A stretch of DNA of 64,000 nucleotides from DATARH01 sp036268075 (lineage in GTDB: Bacteria; Pseudomonadota; Alphaproteobacteria; ATCC43930; CGMCC-115725). Shown here one piece after another: positions 41,791 to 49,478 of this stretch (the stretch's first letter is position 1; each line of letters starts with the position of its first letter). The stretch is taken from assembly GCA_036268075.1 (NCBI GenBank), contig DATAUV010000140.1:1-64000 (forward strand). The letters run 5' to 3'. Below the pieces are notes generated by a model. It had not been told where the DNA came from and did no database searches. It worked only from the letters and a program-made list of their open reading frames with translations. The position numbers and the translations under genes are program-made.

Positions 41791-43305
41791 CTATTCGCGC
41801 ATGAAATCGGGACTGCCGAGCACCAGCGCGGCGCGCAGCGCAGGCGGCGACTCGTCGATGACGGCCCGCGTGCGGGCTGACAGCACCGGCGCCAGCAGGG
41901 TTTCGAGCGCGGCGGCATCGACCGGTGCGGGCTCGGGCTTGTCTGCGACCGGCACGACCGCGGGGCTGGCCATCATGTCGGCGGGCGCCGGAGCGGCGAG
42001 GGGCAGGCGGCCGCCGGCGATCGCGGTCGCAAGGCTGACGCGGTGCGTCGTCGCCTCGGGGCTGAGCCAGGCGGCTTCGGTGGTCTTGTACCCGTCCGGC
42101 GTCGGGCAGCCGTAGAGCGGCATGCCCAGCCGCGCCATCATTCCGATTAGCGGCCGCGGGTTGGTCACCTGGAGCCCCGCCGCCCGCACCGCCGACAGGA
42201 CGAAACGGTATGGCGTCTTGTACTTCTCGCCGCCGCCGCGGAATTCTGGGCTTTCGAACAGGGTCCGCAGCACCGCCGCGACGTCGCCGTCGGTCTGCGA
42301 AAACCGGGCCGCGAGCCGGTCGACGAGTGGCTGCGGCGGCTGGTCGGCGACGAAATACTGCGCCAGTTCGAACGCGATGTGCCGGGCGGTCGCCGGGCTG
42401 CGGGCCAGCATGTCGACGGCTTCGATCCCCTCGGCCTCGCCCGATGGTTGGATCGTGCGGCCGAGGAAGGTCTTCGGCGAGAAATCGTGACGCGCGGGGT
42501 CGAACAGAAAGCCGCTGCGGTCGTGCGGGATCTCGCGCGGTCGGGCAAAACCCCAGCCGGTCAGAACATGCGCGAGGCTGATCACATCTGCTTGGCTGTA
42601 GCCGCCGTCGACCCCGAGCGTGTGCAATTCCATGATCTCGCGCGCGTAATTCTCATTGATCCCGACCTCGCGCCCGCCGGGAAGGCGGCTGCCGGGCGCG
42701 CTGTTCTGCCAGTTGTCGAGATAGAACAGCATCGCCGGGCTTTTCGCGGTGGCGAGCAAGAGGTCGCGGAAATGCCCGAGCGCGTAGGGTCGAATCGCAT
42801 CGCGCTCATAAGCGCCGACCCAGATGCGGTCGAGCCCCTTTTGTGCGAAGACGTTGAAGTGGTTGAACCAGAACTGGACCATCACCTCTTCGAGCTGGCG
42901 CCGGCTGTAGAGCGCGCGCAGCACCCGCGCGTCCTGGGCCTCTTCGACGATGACCCGAGACCGCTGGCGCCGGGCCTTCTGCTCGTCCGGGGTCGGCTTG
43001 ACCCCGCCCATCGCGCGCACCGGCCCGTATTCCTGGAAGAGCTGGATCGGGTCGAGCTTGAGCGTGTCGAGCGCCGCGAGGCGCCGGGTCAGTTCGGGCG
43101 ATTCCGGGATCGATTGCGGGTTGAGCTGCTCGGCGATGTAACGGTCGATGCCGATCTCTCTGACATGGGCGACATCGGCTGCGGTGGGACCAAAGGCGAC
43201 GCGGTTCAAGACGCGGATGACCTCCGCATCGCTCGGCGGCGCAGCCATGGCCGGCGCCGCGAGAAGGCAGAAAGCGGCGAGGGCGGAGAGACGGTGCAGC
43301 TTCAT
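41791..43305 (-). CDS. DUF1800 family protein, exported
   Basis: A 504-residue protein with a Sec signal (LSALAAFCLLAAPAMA). The DUF1800 pattern is clear: VLNRVAFGPTAADVAHVREI at the N-terminus, FWFNHFNVFAQKG, NENYAREIMELHTLGVDGGY and VLTGWGFARPR. Its function is unknown. It is the first gene of the leftward operon with DUF1501, the M3 peptidase and a VOC protein, which suggests a shared role perhaps in secreted material or cell envelope. Confidence 0.9.
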   Translation of the reverse strand: MKLHRLSALAAFCLLAAPAMAAPPSDAEVIRVLNRVAFGPTAADVAHVREIGIDRYIAEQLNPQSIPESPELTRRLAALDTLKLDPIQLFQEYGPVRAMGGVKPTPDEQKARRQRSRVIVEEAQDARVLRALYSRRQLEEVMVQFWFNHFNVFAQKGLDRIWVGAYERDAIRPYALGHFRDLLLATAKSPAMLFYLDNWQNSAPGSRLPGGREVGINENYAREIMELHTLGVDGGYSQADVISLAHVLTGWGFARPREIPHDRSGFLFDPARHDFSPKTFLGRTIQPSGEAEGIEAVDMLARSPATARHIAFELAQYFVADQPPQPLVDRLAARFSQTDGDVAAVLRTLFESPEFRGGGEKYKTPYRFVLSAVRAAGLQVTNPRPLIGMMARLGMPLYGCPTPDGYKTTEAAWLSPEATTHRVSLATAIAGGRLPLAAPAPADMMASPAVVPVADKPEPAPVDAAALETLLAPVLSARTRAVIDESPPALRAALVLGSPDFMRE

Positions 43306-43367
43306 CGGTCGCCCGGCATTGAGGAGATGCTGGTTCTACTCGCCAGACGTGTAGCCCATCCCCGCCC

Positions 43368-43392
43368 TGGACCGCCGGCGTCCCGCCCGCCC
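43368..43392. repeat. Half copy of family B repeat
   Basis: TGGACCGCCGGCGTCCCGCC matches one arm of the family-B inverted repeat (8528-8596). Only one arm is present here, between the leftward crotonase stop and the DUF1800 start. Confidence 0.6.
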
Positions 43393-43402
43393 TTCGCCGC
43401 GC

Positions 43403-44176
43403 CTACCGCCGATAGTTAGGCTTGCGCTTCTCCATAAAGGCTTGCGTGCCTTCCTTCGATTCTTCGGTGCCGTAATACAGCGCCAGCGCCTCGAAGCCGA
43501 GCGCGCCGATGCCGCGGATATTCTCGCTGTCGGCGTTGAACGAGCGTTTGGCGATGGCGATCGCGGTCGGGCTCAGCGCAAGGATTTCACGGCACCAGCT
43601 TTCGACCTCGGCGTCGAGCTGGTCGGCCGGCACGACCTTGTTGACGAGCCCCATCTGGAACGCCTCGGCGGCGGTGTAGCGGCGGCACAGAAACCAGATC
43701 TCGCGCGCCCGTTTCTCGCCGACGAGGCGCGCGAGATAGGCCGTGCCCCAGCCCGGATCGACCGACCCGACCCGCGGCCCGACCTGACCGAACACCGCCT
43801 TCTCCGATGCGATCGTCAGGTCGCACACGGTCGCCAGCACGTTGCCGCCGCCGATCGCATAACCTTGCACCTTGGCGATCACGGGCTTGCGCGCGTCGCG
43901 CATCGCGCTGTGGAGCTCCTCGATCGGCATTCCGACGAGCCCCTTGCCGCCATACCCGCCATCGCGCGAGGAATTGTCGCCGCCCGAGCAGAACGCCCGG
44001 TCGCCCGCCCCGGCGAGCACGATCACGCCGACCGAGCCGTCGTAATCGGCGTCCTTCACTGCCTCCAGCATCTCGTCGACGGTGCGCGCCCGGAACGCGT
44101 TCAAGACATCGGGCCGGTTGATCGTAACCGTCGCCACCCCGTCGCGCTTGTCGTAGAGGATGTCTTCGTAGGGCAT
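43403..44176 (-). CDS. Crotonase, BadI/MenB-like (2-ketocyclohexanecarboxyl-CoA hydrolase candidate)
   Basis: A 257-residue crotonase-fold enzyme acting on CoA thioesters. The sequence resembles BadI and MenB rather than simple hydratases: LAGAGDRAFCSGGDNSSRDG, QGYAIGGGNVLATVCDLTIA and FGQVGPRVGSVDPG. BadI cleaves the ring of 2-ketocyclohexanecarboxyl-CoA in anaerobic aromatic metabolism; MenB makes dihydroxynaphthoyl-CoA. No men genes are near, so the ring-cleavage reading is preferred, with moderate confidence. The C-terminal tail EGTQAFMEKRKPNYRR is also typical. Confidence 0.8.
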   Translation of the reverse strand: MPYEDILYDKRDGVATVTINRPDVLNAFRARTVDEMLEAVKDADYDGSVGVIVLAGAGDRAFCSGGDNSSRDGGYGGKGLVGMPIEELHSAMRDARKPVIAKVQGYAIGGGNVLATVCDLTIASEKAVFGQVGPRVGSVDPGWGTAYLARLVGEKRAREIWFLCRRYTAAEAFQMGLVNKVVPADQLDAEVESWCREILALSPTAIAIAKRSFNADSENIRGIGALGFEALALYYGTEESKEGTQAFMEKRKPNYRR

Positions 44177-44285
44177 CGCGGAGCCTCCGTATGGTCAGGC
44201 TAGGACGATGCGGCGGCACCGGCTCAGTTGCAAGGAGGGGCAAAGAGCCTTATTTTCCATTCAAGCCATAGATGTGTTTTGAGCC

Positions 44286-44573
44286 ATGAAGATCGCACAT
44301 TGCCAGGTTTCGAAGTCAGGGCGCCTCAGCCTTCCCGCGGCGTTCCGTAAGGCCGTCGGGCTCGAGGATGGTGGCAAGGTCGTCGTCGAGCTGGATGAGA
44401 ATGAGATGCGGGTCCTAACCCAGCAACAGGCGATTGCCCGTACGCAGGCGATCTACAAGAAGGCACTTGGCGGAAAAGCCGGGATGTCGGTTGACGAGTT
44501 TATCGCCGAACGCCACCGGGAAGCCGAGCGCGAGGAAGCCGAATACGAGCGCTGGAAAGCCAAAGGCTGGTGA
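44286..44573 (+). CDS. AbrB/MazE-type antitoxin of a VapBC pair
   Basis: A 95-residue protein with an N-terminal swapped-hairpin AbrB domain (VSKSGRLSLPAAFRKAVGL) for DNA binding and a charged C-terminal helix (RHREAEREEAEYERWKAKGW) that would bind and cap the toxin. Its stop overlaps the toxin's GTG start in GTGA. It most likely represses its own operon, as usual for such pairs. Confidence 0.85.
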   Translation: MKIAHCQVSKSGRLSLPAAFRKAVGLEDGGKVVVELDENEMRVLTQQQAIARTQAIYKKALGGKAGMSVDEFIAERHREAEREEAEYERWKAKGW

Positions 44574-44959
44574 GCGGGGTCGTCCTCGACGCGTCGGCCA
44601 TGTTGGCCGTGTTGCGCGGAGAAAACGGGGCGCAGAAAGTCATCGCGAGCCTGGCGGATGCGGCGATTTCCACCGTGAACCTGGCCGAGGTCGTCGGTGC
44701 GTTGACACGGGACGGGGTCTCGCCGCCGGAAATTCAGGCGATGCTCGAAGGCTTTCCGGCCGAGGTGATCGTGCTTGATCGCGACTTGGCGTTCGACGCC
44801 GGTTTGCTGCTTCCGCTGACCCGAGCCGCGGGGCTCTCCCTCGGAGATCGAGTATGCTTGGCGCTCGCTCGTCGGAGAAGTGCCGCAGCCCTGACCGGCG
44901 ACCGCGCCTGGATGTGGGTTGCCGATGCTGTCGGTGTCGAGGTCGAGCTGATCCGTTAA
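44570..44959 (+). CDS. VapC-type PIN domain toxin
   Basis: A 129-residue PIN-fold RNase toxin. Active-site acids are in VVLDASAMLAV (Asp), STVNLAEV (Glu), LGDRVCLALA (Asp) and LTGDRAW (Asp). The GTG start overlaps the antitoxin stop, giving coupled translation. Family members cut tRNA or rRNA when the antitoxin is lost. Its TAA overlaps the stop of the convergent CoA-ester lyase (TTAA). Confidence 0.87.
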   Translation: MSGVVLDASAMLAVLRGENGAQKVIASLADAAISTVNLAEVVGALTRDGVSPPEIQAMLEGFPAEVIVLDRDLAFDAGLLLPLTRAAGLSLGDRVCLALARRRSAAALTGDRAWMWVADAVGVEVELIR

Positions 44960-45819
44960 AGCGCGGGCAACCCCAATAGCCGCCGCGCCAGCACCAGATG
45001 CGGCTTGTCGATCATCTTGCCGTCGAGGGCGAGGGTGCCCGCGTCGGGTTGGGCGGCGAAGGCGGCGATGACACGCTCGGCCCAGTCGCGCTCCTCGGCG
45101 CTGACCGAGAAGGCATCGTTGATCGCGGCGAGCTGGGCCGGGTGGATGGCCATCTTCGAAACGAACCCGGAGCGTCGGGCGGCGGCGCATTCCGCCTGGA
45201 GTCCGATGGGGTCGCGGAAATCGGTGTAGATCGTGTCGATCGCGGCGACCCCTGCCGCGCCGGCGGCCAAGAGGCACAGCGAGCGGGCGAGCTGGTAGGG
45301 GCCGTCATAGCTGCCGTCGAGCCGGCGATTGTTGGCGCCGAGGCAGGCCGCGAGGTCTTCCGCGCCCCAGGTGATGCCTTCGAGCCGCGGCGACGAGCCG
45401 GCGTAATTGCCGAGCGCGAACACCGCCGCGGGTGTCTCGGTGGCGATCGCGACGATGCGGATCGCGCCGGCCGGCGCCCCGGCGGCGGTTTCGAACGCGG
45501 CGAGGTAGTGGTCGAGCGTCCGCACGTCGTCAGGCGTGCATTTCGGCAACAGGATGCCGTCGGGCCGCCCGCCGACAGTCGCCGCGAGGTCGTCGAGCGC
45601 GAGGCCGGTGATGAGCGGGTTCACCCGCACGTATCGCTTGATCCGGTCGGGCCCGTGCGCGTCGAGGAATTCGCGGGCGAGCTTCCGCGCGGTCGGGCGG
45701 CTGGCGGCGGCGACCGAATCCTCGAGGTCGAGGATCAGCGCGTCGGCGCCCGATTCGAGCCCGCGCCCCAGCTTCCGCTCGCTGTCGGCCGGGACGAACA
45801 GGAATGAGCGCACGGTCAT
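44956..45819 (-). CDS. HpcH/HpaI-type CoA-ester lyase (citrate lyase beta-like)
   Basis: A 287-residue TIM-barrel lyase acting on malyl-, methylmalyl- or citramalyl-CoA-like esters. Landmarks are RSFLFVPADSERKLGRGLES, DALILDLEDSVA (Mg-binding Asp/Glu) and GGRPDGILLPKCT. The active-site arginine is likely in RYVRVN. The ATG at 45819 overlaps the stop of the MaoC gene (ATGA); an in-frame ATG nine bases upstream is possible. Paired with a MaoC hydratase, it suggests a hydration-then-cleavage route such as mesaconyl-CoA metabolism. Confidence 0.88.
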   Translation of the reverse strand: MTVRSFLFVPADSERKLGRGLESGADALILDLEDSVAAASRPTARKLAREFLDAHGPDRIKRYVRVNPLITGLALDDLAATVGGRPDGILLPKCTPDDVRTLDHYLAAFETAAGAPAGAIRIVAIATETPAAVFALGNYAGSSPRLEGITWGAEDLAACLGANNRRLDGSYDGPYQLARSLCLLAAGAAGVAAIDTIYTDFRDPIGLQAECAAARRSGFVSKMAIHPAQLAAINDAFSVSAEERDWAERVIAAFAAQPDAGTLALDGKMIDKPHLVLARRLLGLPAL

Positions 45820-46265
45820 CCCTTGCACCGCATAAACGCCGCCCGGCGGCAGATCGCGACCGTGTCGCCGCGCTGGTTGACGCCGACATGCTCGAATTCG
45901 ACGATCCCGGCGTCGGCGCGCGATTTGCTGCGGCGCAGGCTGATGACGGTCGTCTTGGCGCGGATCGTGTCGCCGTGGAAGACCGGCTTCGGAAACCGCA
46001 CGTCGCTCATGCCGAGATTGGCGACGGTCGTGCCGAGTGTCGTATCGCCGACCGAGATGCCGATCACCAGCCCCAGCGTAAAGATGCTGTTGACCAGCGG
46101 CCGGCCGAACTCGGTGGTCTTGGCGAACTCGGCGTCGAGATGCAGCGGCTGCGGGTTCATCGTCATCGTCGTGAAGAGGATGTTGTCGGTCTCGGTTACG
46201 GTGCGGGTCAGCGCGTGGTCGAAGACCTGGCCCTCGCTGAACTCCTCGAAATAGAGCCCGGCCAT
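45816..46265 (-). CDS. MaoC-family (hot-dog) enoyl-CoA hydratase
   Basis: A 149-residue hot-dog protein. The hydratase motif is MNPQPLHLDAEFAKTTEFG, with Asp and His as catalytic residues. The rest (MAGLYFEEFSEGQVFDHALT) resembles mesaconyl-CoA hydratase-type MaoC proteins. It starts four bases after the upstream crotonase stop and overlaps the following lyase by four bases, so the three are translated from one message. The start at 46265 is chosen over upstream frames that have no motif. Confidence 0.87.
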   Translation of the reverse strand: MAGLYFEEFSEGQVFDHALTRTVTETDNILFTTMTMNPQPLHLDAEFAKTTEFGRPLVNSIFTLGLVIGISVGDTTLGTTVANLGMSDVRFPKPVFHGDTIRAKTTVISLRRSKSRADAGIVEFEHVGVNQRGDTVAICRRAAFMRCKG

Positions 46266-46269
46266 CGCG

Positions 46270-47055
46270 TCATTGCCCCTTGAAGACCGGCCGGCGCTTT
46301 TCGTTGAACGCGGCGACGGCCTCCTTGTGGTCTTCGGTAAAGGCGCAGCGGGCCTGGTGCGCGGCTTCAAGGTCGAGCACGGTCTGGAACGGCTCGGTCT
46401 CGGCCGCGAACAGATTTTTCTTGATGTAGCCGAGCGCGACGCGCGGGCCGTCGGCGAGACGCTGGGCGAGGGCGCGGGTCTCTTCTTGCAGAGCCTCGTC
46501 CTCGACCAGCCGGTTGACGATGCCGAGCCGGTGGGCCTCCTCCGCGCCGATCACGTCGCCGAGCAGGTACAGCTCGCGCGCCTTCGCGGTGCCGACGAGA
46601 CGGGTGAGGCTCCAGGTGCCGCCGTAATCGCCGGAATAGCCGATGCGGACAAAAGCGGTGCCGAACCGCGCCGACTTGCCGGCGATCCGCAAATCCGCGG
46701 CGAGCGCGAGGCCGAGCCCGGCGCCGGCGACCGGGCCGTTGATCGACGCGATGATCGGCTTCGGGCAGTTGCGCATCAACAGCGGCAATTGGTGCGAGCG
46801 GCGCAGCCCCTCGACCCGGTCCTCGACGCTCTGGTCGCGGCCCCGCGCCTCCATCGACTTGACGTCGCCGCCGGAGCACCAGCCGCGCCCGGCGCCGGTG
46901 ATGACGATGCATCCGACTTCGCGGTCGGTCGCGAGCCGGTGCAGCGCGTCGGTCAGTCCGTTGGTCATGTCCGCCGACAGCGCGTTGAGCCGCTCCGGCC
47001 GGTTGAGCGTCAACCAGGCGACACCGTTTTCCTTGGCTTCGAGAAGGTCGGGCAT
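46270..47055 (-). CDS. Enoyl-CoA hydratase/isomerase family protein
   Basis: A 261-residue crotonase. Signatures are VAWLTLNRPERLNALS, VITGAGRGWCSGGDVKSMEA (oxyanion hole) and INGPVAGAGLGLALAADLRI. The glutamate seen in classical hydratases is replaced by GYSGDYGGTWSLTRLVG, which resembles PaaG-like isomerases more than hydratases. It is the first gene of the crotonase-MaoC-lyase operon, so its product probably feeds the MaoC step. The precise reaction is open. Confidence 0.85.
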   Translation of the reverse strand: MPDLLEAKENGVAWLTLNRPERLNALSADMTNGLTDALHRLATDREVGCIVITGAGRGWCSGGDVKSMEARGRDQSVEDRVEGLRRSHQLPLLMRNCPKPIIASINGPVAGAGLGLALAADLRIAGKSARFGTAFVRIGYSGDYGGTWSLTRLVGTAKARELYLLGDVIGAEEAHRLGIVNRLVEDEALQEETRALAQRLADGPRVALGYIKKNLFAAETEPFQTVLDLEAAHQARCAFTEDHKEAVAAFNEKRRPVFKGQ

Positions 47056-47104
47056 TGTCTCTCTCCGTGACGCGATGAGCGATCATAGCCGCATTTCGCC
47101 GGCT

Positions 47105-47138
47105 GTCATTGCGGGGAGCGCGGCGACGCGGCAATCTC
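47105..47138. repeat. Dispersed repeat, family F (GTCATTGCGRGGAGCG type)
   Basis: GTCATTGCGGGGAGCGCGGC followed by GACGCGGCAATCTC. Very similar elements occur in many alphaproteobacterial genomes. It lies directly before the ATG of the molybdopterin oxidoreductase at 47145, replacing its leader. Confidence 0.65.
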
Positions 47139-47144
47139 GGCGGC

Positions 47145-49223
47145 ATGGAAACCGTCAGGATCGTCTGCGCCCACGATTGCCCGGACATGTGCTCGCTCTT
47201 GGCCACGGTCGAAAACGGCCGCGTCCTGCGCATCCAGGGCGACCCGGAGCAGCCCTTCACCGCCGGGTTCGCCTGCGCCAAGGTGAACCGCGACATGGAG
47301 CTCGTGCATTCACCCGAGCGCATCCAGACCCCGCTGCGCCGCACCGGCGCCAAGGGCGAGGGCAAATTCTCGCCGATCTCGTGGGACGAGGCGCTCGAGG
47401 AGATCGCGTCTCGCTGGAAGGCGATCATTGCCGAGAGTGGGCCGCTGGCGCTGCTCGGCTACGCCTACAGCGCGCATCAGGGGCAGATGAACCGGGGCCT
47501 CGTGCTTGGGTTGTTCCACGCGCTAGGCGCCAGCCGATTCGCCGCCGGCACCGTGTGCGACACATGCTGCGAAGAAGCGTGGAACCTGACTGTCGGCCCG
47601 GTCGGCGGCGCCGATCCGCTGTCGATCGACCACGCCGATCTGATCGTCGCCTGGGGTGCCGACCTCGCCGCGACCAACGTGCATCTGTGGGTGCGGGCCG
47701 AGGCGGCGAAAAAGCGCGGCGTGCCGGTGATCGTGATCGACCCGCGCAAAAGCCGCACCGCGCGCGGCGCCGACTGGCACTTGCCGATCCGGATCGGCAC
47801 CGACGCGGCGCTGGCGCTCGGTGTCATGCACATCCTGGTACGGGACGGGCTCGTCGACCGGGCCTATGTCGCGGCGCAGACGCTTGGATTCGGCCGGCTC
47901 GAAGCTGAGGTGCTGCCGCGCTTTACCCCTGCCCACGTCGCCGAAATCACCGGGCTCGGCGTCGCCGACATCGAGCGCTTCGCGGCGATGTACGGCAAGG
48001 CGAAGGCGTCGTTCATCCGGCTGGGCGAGGGAATGACCCGGCTGGCGCGCGGCGGCGAGGCGTTGCGGGCGGTGGCGCTGTTGCCGGGCGTGACCGGCGC
48101 CTATGGCCGCAAGGGCGGCGGTGCGCTCTTGCTTACCGCGGCCTCGTGCGAGCTCGACTACGCGGCGCTGCGGCGCCCGTCGGGGCCGGTCGCGACGCGG
48201 GTGGTCAACCATTTGCGGCTCGGCGACGACCTGCTCAATCTCAAGGACCCGCCGATCCGCGCCCTCTTTATCGCCGCCAACAATCCGGCGGTGACCTGCC
48301 CCGAGGCCAACAAGGTGCGGGCGGGCCTTTCGCGCGACGATCTTTTCACCGTCGTCCACGACCCGTTCCTGACCGCGACGGGGAAATACGCGGATATCGT
48401 CCTGCCGGCGACGACCTATCTCGAAACCGAGGATGTCTATCGCGCCTACGGCACCTACTACCTGCAATATGCCCCGGCCGCGATCGCGCCGCAGGGCGAG
48501 GCTCGGTCGAATTTCCACCTGGCGCAGGAATTGGCGCGGCGGATGGGTCTTGCCGATGCCGTGTTCGGCGATAGCGCCGAAGGGGTGACGGGGCGGCTGT
48601 TGACCGGGGCAAAGACCGCCGCGGGGCCGCTAGACCTCGATGCGGTGCGCACCGGAATGCCGGTCAACATCGCGCCGACCGGCGGTCAGAAATTCGCGAC
48701 TCCCTCGGGCAAGCTCGAATTCTACTCCGAGCAGATGATCGCGCTCGGCCAGCCGCCGATGCCGGATTGGTGGCCCGACCCCGAGGAAACCCGCGACGCC
48801 GCGAGATGGCCGCTGCGCCTGTTGACGACACCGGGGTATTTCCAGGCGCACACCGCCTATTCCGGAGTCGCCTTCCTGCGCCGGCGCGAGGGCGCGCCCT
48901 ATTGCGCGCTGCACCCCGACGAGGCCGCGCAGCGCGGGCTCGCGGACGGCGCCAAGGTGCGGCTTTTCAACGAGCGCGCCGCGATCGGCCTCGTATTGCG
49001 CGTCAATGACGAGGTGCAGCCCGGTGTCGTGCTTGTCCCCGGCCAGCGTTCCGACGCGGAGACGCTGCACGGCACGGTCAACATGTTGTGCAGCGACCGC
49101 TATACCGACATCGGCGAAGGCGCGACGTATCAGAGCACGTTTCTGGAGGTCGCAGCGTGGGACGAAGCGGGACCGCGGCCGTCCCGGCCGCATGCGGCCG
49201 GGACGGCCGCGGTCCAGCCATGA
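47145..49223 (+). CDS. Molybdopterin oxidoreductase (DMSO reductase family)
   Basis: A 692-residue enzyme binding molybdenum bis-MGD and an iron-sulfur cluster. The cluster ligands are C8, C12, C16 and C44 (CAHDCPDMC and GFACAKV). Cofactor-binding segments include VIVIDPRKSRTARGADWHLP, FIAANNPAVTCPEANKVR and the C-terminal VLVPGQRSDAETLHGTVNML. No Tat signal is visible, so it is cytosolic, as in anaerobic-type dehydrogenases with unknown substrate. Its last ~18 residues (GPRPSRPHAAGTAAVQP) are encoded by an inverted repeat that runs to the stop. Confidence 0.88.
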   Translation: METVRIVCAHDCPDMCSLLATVENGRVLRIQGDPEQPFTAGFACAKVNRDMELVHSPERIQTPLRRTGAKGEGKFSPISWDEALEEIASRWKAIIAESGPLALLGYAYSAHQGQMNRGLVLGLFHALGASRFAAGTVCDTCCEEAWNLTVGPVGGADPLSIDHADLIVAWGADLAATNVHLWVRAEAAKKRGVPVIVIDPRKSRTARGADWHLPIRIGTDAALALGVMHILVRDGLVDRAYVAAQTLGFGRLEAEVLPRFTPAHVAEITGLGVADIERFAAMYGKAKASFIRLGEGMTRLARGGEALRAVALLPGVTGAYGRKGGGALLLTAASCELDYAALRRPSGPVATRVVNHLRLGDDLLNLKDPPIRALFIAANNPAVTCPEANKVRAGLSRDDLFTVVHDPFLTATGKYADIVLPATTYLETEDVYRAYGTYYLQYAPAAIAPQGEARSNFHLAQELARRMGLADAVFGDSAEGVTGRLLTGAKTAAGPLDLDAVRTGMPVNIAPTGGQKFATPSGKLEFYSEQMIALGQPPMPDWWPDPEETRDAARWPLRLLTTPGYFQAHTAYSGVAFLRRREGAPYCALHPDEAAQRGLADGAKVRLFNERAAIGLVLRVNDEVQPGVVLVPGQRSDAETLHGTVNMLCSDRYTDIGEGATYQSTFLEVAAWDEAGPRPSRPHAAGTAAVQP
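49171..49216. repeat. 46-base perfect palindrome, family B copy 2
   Basis: The sequence GGACCGCGGCCGTCCCGGCC through GCA, followed immediately by its exact reverse complement, forms a perfect 46-base palindrome with no loop. It is in frame inside the 3' end of the molybdopterin oxidoreductase gene. It shares GGACCGCGG and the CGTCCC core with 8528-8596. Confidence 0.9.
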
Positions 49224-49478
49224 AAAGCAGGCGCCGTGGGGACCGCCGACGGCCTTTGCCCGATCGGCAATGCCCTATCGCGGCTTGTTTTCGGCTAGAG
49301 GCGACCGGCTGGCCTCGGCCAGCCTGATGGATTCTTTGTTGGTCGGCAGCGCCGAGGCTGGGACCGCGATCATGGTGGCCAACGACGGTGTCGCCTCGAC
49401 CCGCGCATCGGTGAGGCATCGGAGCTCGCGATTAAGCCCGCCGTACCGTACCGAACGGGCAATTGAGATGAGTTCACG
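49224..49478. other. 255-base gap, no gene recognised
   Basis: Short frames exist but none has a ribosome site or a recognisable protein. The stretch separates the oxidoreductase from the polysaccharide block and probably contains the block's promoter. No hairpin of the dispersed families is present. Confidence 0.5.

Noticed and set aside
38453..42115. A 1220-codon open frame on the plus strand
   Set aside because: It is antisense to the M3 peptidase and DUF1501 genes, which carry clear motifs (HEFGH, Tat signal). High GC keeps antisense frames open. It has no ribosome site and no family features.
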